A stretch of 64,000 nt of DNA from Prostheceraeus crozeri (Eukaryota; Platyhelminthes; Polycladida; Euryleptidae): contig CAJQUW010005710.1 of the NCBI GenBank assembly GCA_907163375.1, forward strand, positions 1 to 64,000. Direction: 5' to 3'. Positions 34,389-44,894 of the stretch are shown here, in pieces. Under the pieces are notes generated by a model. It was not told the origin of the DNA. It made no database searches and saw only the letters and a program-made list of their open reading frames with translations. The stretch's first letter is position 1. Every line of letters begins with the position of its first letter. Position numbers and translations under genes: made by a program.

Positions 34389-36845
34389 TCACAGATTCAG
34401 TCTGTTCGGCTTCTTCCGTGGACGTCCGTAACGTGACGTTGAGCACCAATCCTCGCTCTTGTCCTGCGGCGTTGCATTGTCATTCATCGGAGGAATCGGA
34501 GACGAAGACGACACTGGAGATGCAAGAGTAGCAGAAACCACTGGTGATGCCGAAGACACAGCAGGAACAGGAAAGCCACGAGACGCAGTAGGAACAGCAG
34601 ATATGGGAGACGGAACAGGAACCGGAGGTGCAGGAGTAGCAGGAGCTGAAGAAGCGTCGGACCAAGGAGATGTAGCAGGTACTTGAGCGGCAGAATCCGA
34701 ATTACTGCCCAGGGTGTCCAGGTCACGAGTTGCCTCGGAGACGAAGCGAAGTTGCTCCACATGTCGATTGTGGATAGATCCGTCCTCGACATCCAGGATT
34801 GAGGCCATCTTCTTCCCCTTTCTCTTCAGAACTATTCCTCGACGGAATCGCATGTCGTTTCCACGCTGGAACATAACTTTTTGCTGTCCGATAACTCTGT
34901 TCTTCAAAACATGCCCTCGAAAAAGTACAGATGGTCGTTGATGAGTAGTGGCATGATCGGCATTTCTGTATTGGAATAGAAAGCTCAAAATGAACCTTTC
35001 CAAGTCGAAAAAGTCATGAAAGTTCTTGGATTCAGAAGACACAGCTTGTTTCAAAGTCTTGATGACATTTTCGGCTAAACCGTTGGATTTCGGATGGCGT
35101 GGGGCACTATACAACTGAATTACGTTCATGGACGCTAGCCATTTGTTGAGCTTTGCTTCGGTGAAATGTGTACCGTTGTCGCTTACTAGTGTCTGAGGAA
35201 TTCCTTCACGGGAGAAATAGGAGCGGAGGCATCGTTCAGTGAAGGCCGCATCCACTGTCTTCGTCAGAAATACTTCTGGCCATTTCGAATATGAGTCAAC
35301 GAAGACGAGACAGTAGTAATTCCTCAAAAATGGTCCAGCGTAATCGATATGCAACCTCTGGTTTACCTCATAGGTGGCAGGCCAGGCACTCCAACTGCAA
35401 GGTGTATTTCTCACCTTTGTGACGCAGTTGTCGCATCGACGAGCAAAATTCATTAAATCGGCATTGATAGTAGGCCACCAACATAGAAGTCTCGCAAGGC
35501 TTCGCATCTTTTCCACGCCGACGTGTCCAATATGTAGATGCTGCATGATCTGTTTTCTCAAACAAGGAGGAATGACTGTCAGCTCTCGGAATGCCAAATT
35601 GCCCTCGATTGTTATGCTCAATTCTTCACGAATATCGTAGAATTCCCTGAATTGACGTTTGACTTTAGATGACCAGCCAGCTCTAACGGCGCGAAGAACC
35701 GGTCCATAGTAACGTTTCGTTTCCTGCGTAATTTCAGTGCAGTCGATCGGCAAGGGCTGAATGAAGAGTGTGTTGGTGGAGCTGTCATCTTCGGATCGGG
35801 CATAACGCGAGAGGTAGTTAGCTTGGGGAATGTTGGCACCTTTCCAAAATTCCACGTCGTAATTGTACGAAGACAGTCGCCAAGACCAGCGTTGCAACAT
35901 ATTCGAGGTCCCCTTCGAGATTGATCCTTGAGGATTGAAAATATGCGTGAGGGAACGGTGATCTGTCACAATGGTGAAACGGAGTCCAAATAGGAACTTG
36001 TGCAAACGCTTGACGCACCAATGAATGGCCAAAGCCTCCTTTTGTGTCTGCGAGTATCCAACTTCGCTAGGACTCAACTTCCTCGAAATACAAATCACCG
36101 GAGAGCCATCTTGTTCCAACATGCCGCCTATCGCCCTTTCTGATACATCGCATACCAGACGCGTTTTAGTTGCATTCATGGAGAATGGCTTGAGATTCTT
36201 GTTAAAAATCTCGTTCTTTAATCGTTTCAGAGCTTTACGGTGCTTCTCTTGCCATTCAAATTCGCACCCCTTCTTGCATAAATCAAATAGGCATGCTGCA
36301 ACGTAAGCGAAATTAGGGCTGAATCGGCTGTAGAACTGTAAACACCCAAGTACGGAATGAAGTTCTTGTTGATTGCTGGGCTCATTGGCTGTCATGATGG
36401 GAACGAACTTTTCAGGGTCCGGCTGAATTCCTTCAGAGGAGACTAGGTACCCGAGGTAGCGTATACTGGAGACGCCGAAAATACTCTTGGACTTGTTTAT
36501 TCGCACGTTGAAATCTATCAGGCGTTGGAGTAATTGCACAAGGACATCGTCATGCTCTTTCTTAGTCTTGGCGTAAATCAAGAGGTCATCTTGGTAAGAA
36601 ATGACATTGGGAAGGCCGCTGATTATCTCATCAATGACAGACTGAAATATTGATGAAGACACGTGCCATCCGAAAGGGAGGAAACGCATGGAGTACAGTC
36701 CGAAAGGAGTTATTAACGGCGTTAATTCTTGAGACGCTTCGTCGAGAGGAATTAGCAGGAACGCATTCTCGAGGTCCACTTTGCTGAAAACTGAAGCTCC
36801 GTTCAAGTTTGAGAATAAGTCCTCTGATTCCAGCGTTGTAGGGGG
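34389..36845 (-). CDS. Gypsy pol: RT (most), RNase H, integrase
   Basis: Reverse-transcribes element RNA and integrates the cDNA. The open frame extends to 36908, but true pol sequence begins at the frame junction near 36840; numbering here is from 36908. RT domain A has VDLENAF and the active site is YQDD (residues 105-108). RNase H acidic residues are near D254, E291 and D316. The integrase has an H2C2 finger (HLHIGH...CDNC, 457-495) and a D522-D577-E613 triad spaced D-x54-D-x35-E. The tail is Ala/Pro/Ser-rich and ends with a basic GRPRKKP motif. All catalytic residues are present. The N-terminal part of RT lies in the preceding ORF in another frame. Confidence 0.93.
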   Translation of the reverse strand, partial: PPTTLESEDLFSNLNGASVFSKVDLENAFLLIPLDEASQELTPLITPFGLYSMRFLPFGWHVSSSIFQSVIDEIISGLPNVISYQDDLLIYAKTKKEHDDVLVQLLQRLIDFNVRINKSKSIFGVSSIRYLGYLVSSEGIQPDPEKFVPIMTANEPSNQQELHSVLGCLQFYSRFSPNFAYVAACLFDLCKKGCEFEWQEKHRKALKRLKNEIFNKNLKPFSMNATKTRLVCDVSERAIGGMLEQDGSPVICISRKLSPSEVGYSQTQKEALAIHWCVKRLHKFLFGLRFTIVTDHRSLTHIFNPQGSISKGTSNMLQRWSWRLSSYNYDVEFWKGANIPQANYLSRYARSEDDSSTNTLFIQPLPIDCTEITQETKRYYGPVLRAVRAGWSSKVKRQFREFYDIREELSITIEGNLAFRELTVIPPCLRKQIMQHLHIGHVGVEKMRSLARLLCWWPTINADLMNFARRCDNCVTKVRNTPCSWSAWPATYEVNQRLHIDYAGPFLRNYYCLVFVDSYSKWPEVFLTKTVDAAFTERCLRSYFSREGIPQTLVSDNGTHFTEAKLNKWLASMNVIQLYSAPRHPKSNGLAENVIKTLKQAVSSESKNFHDFFDLERFILSFLFQYRNADHATTHQRPSVLFRGHVLKNRVIGQQKVMFQRGNDMRFRRGIVLKRKGKKMASILDVEDGSIHNRHVEQLRFVSEATRDLDTLGSNSDSAAQVPATSPWSDASSAPATPAPPVPVPSPISAVPTASRGFPVPAVSSASPVVSATLASPVSSSSPIPPMNDNATPQDKSEDWCSTSRYGRPRKKPNRLNL

Positions 36846-38055
36846 CATGGTGCCGCAGAATTGGATTGATGGTGATCCGATAATCACTGCAAACGCGTGG
36901 TTGGCCATTGGACTTCAACGGTGTAACGATCGGAGTGGCCCAACGAGAACTTGTGACTTTGACAGCGATGCCATCATCAATCCATTTGTCAAAAATCTTC
37001 TTGACTGGCTCCCTAAGACCGAAAGCAATAGGCCTACTCTTGAAAAATCTGGGTTCGCTACTGTCGTGGTCAACGTGGATGGGAGGAATCTTGATGCCGC
37101 CTGAACATGCTGATGCGGATTCGATCAATGTACTTATCCCGACGTTCGTTTCACTCTCTTGCGTACTGGTACTGGGATCAGCAGTTATCATCATCATTGC
37201 ATTTTCGAATGCTTGTTGCACTTCGGGATGTAACCGGAAGACGTCTTTTTTCCCTAAAATGTTGAAGCGGTCGCAAACCAAGAAGAGAACATCGTAACCA
37301 TTAACTTTGAGATTGATTTCGCCGTGAACTTCAAGTTGATGCCCTGTAACACCACGAACGGGAGAACTTCTGGAAACTGGGAGGAACTCAGCATCGAAGG
37401 GTTGGATGGAGTCAGACCTGATGAACGAATGAACTGCGCAACCGGTATCATAAATAAATTCAATCTGTCTTCTGTTGTGGGAGGAATCAGATACATCACA
37501 TATTCGCTTTACATGTTCATCATCGTCTACTGCCAGGCAATATTCCTCGTCTGAAAGGGACTTGGCTTCTTCGACTAAGTGAACAACATCTTCTTTAGAT
37601 AGTCTGCTCATACAGGCTTTGCTAATATGTCCTTGTTTGTGACATGAATTACATGTGGCATTGCGAAATTTACAGTTTTGCCTCAGATGGTCCTTTCCTC
37701 CACAAGAATAACAGTGGCCCTTTGGATTACCGTTATTGGAAGCTTGGAACGGCCTAGATTGACGTTGCCTTGAATGAAAATTGTTGGACTGTGACTTATG
37801 CAAGTTACTGGTAGGCGCGGACTTCGGTCTATACTGCGTGGTCTTCTTATGAAACGTTGCCAGAACTGGTTTCTCAACGTGGTGCGATCTTACGGCTGAG
37901 TCGATGGAAACGTGAGCGTTGGCGATTGCTTTAGCAGATTCGAATGTCAAGCTGGCTTCAGTCAAAAATTTGCGTCGAATGTGATCGTCGTTGATGCCTG
38001 CGACTAACCTATCCCTCAGGTGAGTTTGCAACTGTGATCCGAAATTACAGTTCAT
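36845..38055 (-). CDS. Gypsy gag nucleocapsid, protease and RT start
   Basis: Two CCHC knuckles, CYSCGGKDHLRQNC (residues 115-128) and CNSCHKQGHISKAC (135-148), bind RNA. An aspartic protease with YDTG (202-205) processes the polyprotein, and the RT N-terminus follows with RVCSDYR. The frame then changes at a run of five C (- strand, about 36841-36845) and RT continues one base out of phase in the downstream ORF. One extra base is the simplest cause; a programmed +1 shift is unlikely inside RT. Downstream of the shift this frame (to 36631) is nonsense. Confidence 0.88.
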
Positions 38056-38142
38056 GGACTGTTTTTGTAGTTGAAGAATGAAATCGGCTATAGACTGGTT
38101 TAACCTGCGAACTCGAGTGTTGAAAACTGCCTTTCGTGAATT

Positions 38143-38400
38143 TCATATTTTTAGGACGTAAATGATCAAGCAGGTACTTCTCAACTTCTGCCGGTTTGAG
38201 GTCAGTGGCTTCTTAGGATGGCTCAATTCTTTTAGCAATTTGTAACCTGACTTTCCTAGAAGCGTAAGGAGATTGTCAATTACCTTTTTTGGACAATCAA
38301 TAGTATCATTAGTGATAATGTACTGTTCGAATCTTTCGAACCATTCCTCAATTGAATCAACATCAGTTATGTCAATAGGTTCCAACGCACGTTCGGCCAT
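38143..38400 (-). CDS. Gypsy gag N-terminus
   Basis: The 85-codon frame starts MAERALEPIDITDVDSIEEW and has the helical FERFEQYI style of gypsy-type capsids. Recognisable gag runs to about KKPLTS and then leaves frame; gag resumes in the 36845-38055 ORF, so at least one frameshift lies between about 38056 and 38215. The start codon (38398-38400) is only about 20 bases from the LTR and abuts or overlaps the primer-binding site, so there is essentially no leader. Confidence 0.75.
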   Translation of the reverse strand: MAERALEPIDITDVDSIEEWFERFEQYIITNDTIDCPKKVIDNLLTLLGKSGYKLLKELSHPKKPLTSNRQKLRSTCLIIYVLKI

Positions 38401-38416
38401 TCTGGACGCGACGCCA
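38399..38416 (-). promoter_or_regulatory. Primer-binding site of the gypsy element
   Basis: Three bases after the 5' LTR the - strand reads TGGCGTCGCGTCCAGA. A PBS starting TGG pairs with the CCA end of a tRNA. I do not assign which tRNA. Confidence 0.7.
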
Positions 38417-38419
38417 ATT

Positions 38420-38781
38420 TGTTACGTATTGTATTTAACTGAAGTATGTATTGAAATGAATTGAATTGCCGAATTATGGATTATGAGCGGAATGCCGAAA
38501 GATGAGGTAATGTACTAATTGCTCTGACCTTATATAATAAACTTAAAACTCACCGGAGTAATTCGAAGTAAATTATAATGCTCGAAGTTATAGCTAAAAC
38601 GACGTAAAGCAAAGATGTTAAGTGCAACGGTTACAAGCAGAAATATTGAAAGTCTGATTTTAAAACCGACTTGTTTAGACGTTGTTAGACGTGTAGTAGG
38701 ACAACAATAATCAACGCAGATAAACAAAGAGTATACTTGTTTATACTTGTGATCATAGAGTAAAACAGTCAAAGCGTCACA
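38420..38781 (-). repeat. 5' LTR of the gypsy element
   Basis: 362 bp with TG...CA ends. It contains a TTATATAA word (38531) that could serve as promoter on the - strand. Confidence 0.95.
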
Positions 38782-38801
38782 GAAAGCTACAAGCTAAGTT
38801 A

Positions 38802-39206
38802 GGGTCGGTGTAAAATACGATCTCTGCTGATCGCGCCGATCGGAGAAAAATTTCTCAAAGTGCTTTGAATCGCTAAATAATGCACATATATGATAAGCAT
38901 TGCCTACGTTGCAACTAAAATTCATTGATGATAGCTTGTTTCCAAGAAAAATGACTATCAAGTTTCTATTAATTTTACCATCACTACTGCTATTCAACTG
39001 CTTTTTCGTAGTGTTCCACTACGATCGGCGGCGGTTTCAAGCATTCTCCACACTCGCCAGACCAAATACTACTCAGAGCTGTGGAGAAACCCCCGTCAAT
39101 CTCAATATTTCTATAACCGGTCGCTGACTTTATGACGAAAAGATAGTGATGGTTTCGATCGGCGCGATCGGCAGCGATCGGCAGCGATCGGATTTTGCAC
39201 CGACCT
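38802..39206. mobile_element. 405-bp element with 9-bp target duplication
   Basis: Left end GGGTCGGTGTAAAATACGAT and complemented right end AGGTCGGTGCAAAATCCGAT form terminal inverted repeats. GCTAAGTTA is duplicated exactly at 38793-38801 and 39207-39215. Dispersed-repeat copy A at 17461 has a single GCTAAGATA at the equivalent place and so acts as the empty site. GATCGG words cluster at both ends. Nine-base duplications suit Mutator-like elements. It carries one short ORF. Confidence 0.8.
38951..39127 (+). CDS. Short ORF with membrane anchor, unknown
   Basis: 58 codons starting at ATG 38951, whose context (AAAAATGA) is acceptable. Residues 2-20, TIKFLLILPSLLLFNCFFV, form a hydrophobic segment followed by basic HYDRRR. 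This looks like the signal-anchor start of a type II membrane protein such as a Golgi enzyme. The rest has one N-x-T site and no domain I know. It lies wholly inside the 405-bp element, so it may be a captured gene fragment or chance. Confidence 0.25.
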   Translation: MTIKFLLILPSLLLFNCFFVVFHYDRRRFQAFSTLARPNTTQSCGETPVNLNISITGR

Positions 39207-39215
39207 GCTAAGTTA

Positions 39216-39350
39216 CCTTTTAGCGAATTGACTGAACGCCACACTAATTTCAATCAGCTGATTTGTGAGACGTGTATTTAAAAAAATTGCCGTAACTAAA
39301 CAAATATAAAAGATGTTCACAAAAAGCAAAACTTCATTAACCTTACAGAG
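39216..39350 (+). repeat. Dispersed repeat, copy B (right part)
   Basis: Matches 17489-17620 at roughly 90% by eye. Its left part (38787-38801) is separated by the 405-bp element. Similarity ends near 39350. Confidence 0.7.
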
Positions 39351-40072
39351 AAGAAGGTTCTTTAACAACCAATTAGGATGAAGATCTTGGAACTGCTAAA
39401 GAATAACTCACATAAGTCTCTCAAGTGTCCTTGAGCTGGTATAAATAAAGATTCATGCTGAGCGTGCAAATCATGAACTTGCAAACAGTGGCAATTCAAA
39501 CCCGATATCCTTTCTAAAAAATTCCCCAGAGGAGCTCCTCCAGAAGGCGTTCACGTTCGAATCATGCTTGATGGAGAAGTAGTAAGTACTAAACTTGTCC
39601 CGGACAAATTGTAAACTTCGTTCACAAGCATGACCAAATCCCTGGAAGTGTTGTTTCTGGCACCAGTTATGAATCTGCCTTTATGCTGATTCTTGTGCAA
39701 TTATGGTACTCAGAAAAGTCTAGGTAAAACCATTGACTCATCTTTAATTGTTATGCCAAAGGATTATTAAATTATTATCTTCAAAAAAAAATACTGTGTG
39801 TTTATATAACCAACTGCATGACTCAGTGAACTCTTTGAAAATATGATATATCGATTTTTATTAGACCAAGCGTGTTTTGTATGAAAGTTTTCTCAAGGTA
39901 ATATTTGCGAAGTTTTCCTAGATATCAATATTAAATTTTTGATTCTTATGACAATTATAAGTATCACATAATAATTATCACTTACTTGCAAGTTCTTTGT
40001 ATTTTAGGTTTTGCTAAGAAACGCTTGATCTTAGATAATCTCTTCAGCACAGTTGACTGTCATCTTAAAAGC
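39351..40072. other. Unannotated AT-rich stretch
   Basis: No gene or repeat recognised. Confidence 0.35.
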
Positions 40073-40188
40073 ATGTCTTACTGTGCCGCAGTAAAATGCA
40101 CGAATACATATCGGAGCAAGCCGCGTCAAGAGGAAACTTGAGCTTCGATGAATTCCCAGACATCGAATTTGGCTGTTGGATTCAATAA
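40073..40188 (+). pseudogene. THAP-domain N-terminus, frameshifted
   Basis: From ATG 40073 the frame reads MSYCAAVKCTNTYRSKPR, which fits the start of a THAP domain (C-x4-C shortly after Met). A TGA at 40139 ends it. One frame over, from 40138, the sequence reads LSFDEFPDIEFGCWIQ, fitting the next THAP block (F-x-x-FP...W-I), and stops at about 40186. A single-base shift explains the break. The rest of the domain is not seen, so this is a decayed exon or transposon relic. It is not a copy of the THAP remnant at 10235. Confidence 0.55.
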
Positions 40189-40189
40189 A

Positions 40190-43100
40190 ACTGAATACTT
40201 TTAGGTACCAAGTGTTTATGTATTTTTGTCGATTTGAATGATTCACTTACGAGGAACATGGTTTAGGCTTGCATTTTGACACCACTTCAGCACTGTAGGC
40301 ATTTCTTCTTAAAAATTCTAGTTATGTGTTCACAATTTTATATATGTTGTGTAGTTTTGAATGATTGCAATATGAAGGGTGCTTTTCAAGCCCCATGTCG
40401 GTGTGCTTTGCTTGGGAAACGATTGTCAAATCACGTTTTTATTCCCTATACCACCCGAGGCAGAGGTTGAGGTTAGTATTCAAGTTGTAATGCCTCAACG
40501 GAATGGCGATCTTTTTTAGAATTTCTTATAGTAGATCTACGTACATGCTGTAGGCGCGTTGTCAACCTCGAATCTATCGCGCCTGGTCCTGACTTCGGCC
40601 CTCGTTTTCAGGAATTCTAAATAGAGATGCGCCTGTTGCGCTCGAATTTTGGAAGAATTTGAAAATAAAAAACACTGGAAAGATTCCAGTTGCTGTAGCG
40701 TGATCAATGTGAGGGTTGTCATGCTAGGTCTAGTAGCCTCTCAATATATCAGTGTTCAGCTTGGAATTCATCTGTTGCATGTTGTGTGTGTGTGTTCTAA
40801 CAGCTATTAAGCATGTCTGAACGTTTCCTCCTTATTTTTGGTTGGGATAATATCTCTGACAGATGCTTGATACAGTGACATCAGTAGCGCCAAATGGTCG
40901 TGAAGCTGTAAAAGAAAACCCCGCAAAAATGAGCTTCGAACTGCAATTGAATTTCTTTGATATCGTTTTTTTCAAGAATTAATTATTGAAATATATGCTT
41001 CATTTATGATTACCGGTGGTCTGTGTCATAATCTCTTTATTGGCGTGGCGTTGTCATGACTTCGACATCAAATTAGACGTTTGACACGGTGCAGCATCCT
41101 GCTGATATTTCAGTGCAACGTCACATTGTCCGCTTTGCAGTGTCATTGAGATTTCAATACGAAATCAATTGGTAAAATTGATCGTGGCATATGGTCCGGC
41201 CTACACAACGTTAGCATCATCAATTTTTGAAAATTAGCTTCACATTCGTCTGTTTTATTCACAGACTTGACTCCTCCGTACGTTTGATAGGCATATGCAA
41301 TTGGATACGCTGAGTACAAGTCACCACCCGTTAGAAAATGCTAAAATCATATGTCACAGTGAAATTGCTGTAATACTTAAAATTAGCTACGCTTCTGTCA
41401 GTCGTCATAATGAGACACGATGAGAGACAGGCTAGTTTCATGACCACCGCTGCAACTGCGGATGATTACGGAAATGATCAGAGCGAGATGGTCAAATTCC
41501 GTTTATCGAAATTGATTCCGAGAACATCTTCAGAACTCCAAGTGAAATGTGCGAAGAATGGTGTCACGGATGACTCGCACACTATGGCAAGGAGAATGAG
41601 AGACCTGCAGACAATTTTGTTCGACTGAGTTCTTTTCGGACTCAAAATTGTCACATGACTAGAAGTATGTGGGTATTGCAACTTCAATGCCCAAATATGT
41701 GGTACAGGGAGTAATTCAGATAATTCAGTAAATCAGATCGCCTTTTGATAAGAGTATTTTAATCAGGATATCCACGAGATGTTATCCTTAGAATTCAGAT
41801 GATTCGAACCGAACGATCATATCGATCCACCACAACTTCTATAATGGAATCATACTTTTTTTATTCCTTTTCATGCCCAATAGGGTGGACTATCATTTAC
41901 ACAATTGAAGAAAAGCGGCAATTTGCTGACCTTCTAAGTTGAGAGTTTTCTTCTCACCTTTCATTTGACTTCTAAATGGCACTGTTCTGGAATCAAAGTT
42001 GCGCTTCCGAGTTGGAGTGTCGAATTGTTCGCAAGATGAATTTTAGTGCTTTTTTGCCCATGGATCAAAGATATTTACGTTGAAAGTTTCAGTTTTTAGG
42101 TTGAGTTTTACTAGATGACGGTAGATTTAAGCTCACAAACATGCGGTATACTCTGCATATTCTCGCACACTGAGCTAGCACGATATCTTGTCGTTAATTT
42201 TCAATGTAAATGAATATAAGTCGACTTTTAACAAGAAGTTGTGTTGGTGATGAAGTGAGAACACAAGAAAGCATGGGTCGTTGAGCAGATAAATGCAAAA
42301 TTCAAAGGAATTTGTTCAGAGGGTTAAGGAAATTTCGGATTTCCTGAAATTTGAACACCTCTTATACTAGTAATCCATGGCAATAATTGTATAGTGATGC
42401 AGTGTTTGTTAATTATTCAATAGAAAAAAAGGCCAATAAGCTCCATGCCTGAACCCGTTCATATACGAGCAGGTTGGACATCGTACATAGACAGAGCAGG
42501 TGCATGTAAGTATGCCTTCCTTCTTCATTATAACTCACCTGTGGAATACCAGATTTTCCGTAAATTTCCATATTGCGTGGTCCGTGCTTTGCAGTGACCT
42601 TTTGACCTCTAGGGTCGAAAGAGGGAGTACTTTTGAATATTTGAAAAGTCATTAATATTTCAGACTATTTTGGTATGGTGGAATTTTCATGGACAAAGTC
42701 ATGATGAGAAATGACGACTGTGTCAGAACGCCCGTGCGTTATTTATGGAATTGTCCATCTCTTAATTTGCATGGGTTTATGGAATGATAAAACAAAAAGT
42801 CGAAATGCATTTTGTATTCTATTTAAAGCTGCATGCACATTGTTGTGACGTCCTGTGGTATCGAAAACGATTTAATGAATTGTAGTCTATTGAATTCTTA
42901 GTAACGAATATTCCTATTTCAGTAGCTGTACAAGGTAACTGATAACTTGATTGGAATAAGGAATCTCCGGTTAGGCACTAGTGCGTAAATCCTTCTATGC
43001 ATAGGGGTGATCGAAATGTGCTTCCATGATACGCATTTTTAAAAGGAAGCTAAATTTTGATCAATTTCACAAAACACAAATTGTCGCCCATACTGCTTGG

Positions 43101-44520
43101 ATTATGTATGTACAGTATATATATACTGTATTAAAGAGATGTTGCCTCCAAAACGTAATATCTAACAATGTCTGACTATTTTGCTTCAAGACTTACGAGG
43201 AAGAAGTTGAGCTACCCAAAATAAATTTGTGAATCTCAAACTGTAAATAAAGGTGCTTGTAAGCGTCCATTCGTAATAAGAGTGGAATCCATTAGTCCAA
43301 GCCCTAAAATGCCAAAATTATACAGCCAAAGTCGAGTCCTACCTGCTCCTGCTCTAATGCCTTCCTATCGCCCTGCACTTGTATCTGAAAGGGATGAAAA
43401 CGAAGTGGACCCTTGCTAAGCTTTTTCTGAGCCTGTTGAACTACAGTGTGAAGCAAGTTGCATGGAAGTGAGCATTCGTTGGCGAACTTTGATGAAAATG
43501 AGGCGCAAATCAAGTGCTTGAGATCACAGTTATCGGAGAAGAAAATTATGCAGCAGTTGCGTAGCGTAAGCATGACGAAGCTAGTTGAGCGGTTATCCAA
43601 GTTATCTGTGTTGCGTTATCATCATATGAGTTCAGTGTGCACACGTTGCGAGTTTTTGTCTCACTTATGTGCTTGATTTTTTGCAGGCCAGCTTGTTGAT
43701 ATATAAAAGTAGACTATATTTCAATACTCCTATTTATTGATACCAAGACATCGTATTTTCAATGTACCTGATGTTTTACTTCTTATTTCTAGTAAGGTTT
43801 CAGCACTATGTACTCACTGGCTTTACCACGCGGAGAACGAAATAATACGTCTGTTTTAGATAACGTAGCATTTTGGAAATATAATTACATATGTATTCGA
43901 TTGAAGTTTGTGTCCAGGAATTCTATCTAATTTCTTGTTTCTGGAATCGAGGGATTGAAGATCAAGATATCCGGACTTAGAATTCGTGTGAAAGATCTAC
44001 TAAAGTTGTGTTGTTAAAATATGACGACTTTGTACATAGTTTCCATGTACCGGTATTTGTGGTTTCCTTGATTTACCTAGTTATTGAATTGCAATGTAAT
44101 TAATTGGCTCTGAGGGTTTTTAGCTCGTACTCAATATACGAATAAAGAAAAATACAAGATCAATGTCACAGAGTTGAATTTTAATAGGATTCTATTCAAT
44201 TTTCGAAATGCAGTTAGAGCTGCGATTCCAATGAGCTTCAAGAAGTTAGCGATTTATAGGCCTCGGTTGGATTGTCTGGATAACCAAAAACACGTAGATA
44301 AAAAGGAACCGAGATGCATTTTTTTTAAATATAGCACGTTTCAAATGAAACTCGTTCAAAAATTCAAAGCAAATAAAATCTTCTGCTTATTTTGGTGATG
44401 CTTCATTCCATAATGAAGTGAAAAATGTAGAATATGTTTAGTGTGCTGTCCTCTCAGATTTCCACATATCTTTATTGGTTGACTAGATTATGTACGAATA
44501 CTGTGATTACTGAAGTAGTT
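40190..44520. other. Gene-poor region
   Basis: Only short ORFs, for example 72 codons at 41410-41628 (+) and 98 codons at 43304-43600 (-), none recognisable. No tandem arrays. A 20-bp AT palindrome at 43111-43130 is not informative. Confidence 0.4.
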
Positions 44521-44522
44521 TC

Positions 44523-44894
44523 CTAAGGTTCCACATATTTAGGACTGGTTTGACCTCCAAGGAAGACATTGTTATCGACCTGGATTGTACTATATTCTTG
44601 GTTTTCGATGGCATACATCAGTGTTTCCTGACCTTCTTGCCCATTCAACTCCGTTCGAATTGTCTGCCAGCTCCATTTGTTAGCAGTTCTAAATGCTACG
44701 CTTTGTAAACAGGCGTAAAAAATGGCTGAGTTAGGCAGCTTTGCATTTTTTCCATTACAAGCCTGGAATCGATGCCGGAAGTCATTTTTGAGTGGAAAGA
44801 CATGCTCTGTGATGATCAGACCATGGACGCATGGCATATGATCGGAAGCATGGCAAAATTGGTTCGCAAAAGTGATCGCGAATTCGTATCTCAA
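44523..44894 (-). CDS. Unrecognised open frame of 123 codons
   Basis: Open from 44894 (TTG; no ATG at the start) to a TAG at 44523. It has six Cys and a C-terminal stretch TIQVDNNVFLGGQTSPKYVE that faintly recalls the last strands of laminin-G-type domains. No flanking splice sites are strong enough to call an exon. It could be chance. Confidence 0.2.
   Translation of the reverse strand: MRYEFAITFANQFCHASDHMPCVHGLIITEHVFPLKNDFRHRFQACNGKNAKLPNSAIFYACLQSVAFRTANKWSWQTIRTELNGQEGQETLMYAIENQEYSTIQVDNNVFLGGQTSPKYVEP

Larger units (their letters stand above)
33826..38781 (-). mobile_element. Ty3/gypsy LTR retrotransposon, nearly complete
   Basis: The element has LTRs of 360 and 362 bp with TG...CA ends, a primer-binding site, gag, protease, RT, RNase H, integrase and a polypurine tract in the usual order on the - strand. 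GAAAG occurs directly outside both ends (33821-33825 and 38782-38786), a perfect 5-bp target duplication. LTRs differ at about six positions plus a 2-base indel, so insertion is fairly recent. Gag and pol are nevertheless frameshifted. No envelope gene is seen. It landed just outside dispersed-repeat copy B. Confidence 0.95.

Noticed and set aside
34389..34700. Overlapping open frames on both strands at the gypsy pol tail
   Set aside because: They shadow the Ala/Pro/Ser-rich C-terminus of pol and have no independent support.
38323..39560. GTTCGAATC words resembling tRNA B boxes
   Set aside because: No A box, acceptor stem or cloverleaf could be drawn around them; one lies inside gypsy gag.
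43111..43130. 20-bp perfect palindrome TACAGTATATATATACTGTA
   Set aside because: Pure alternating AT core; expected occasionally in AT-rich DNA and lacking flanking duplications.
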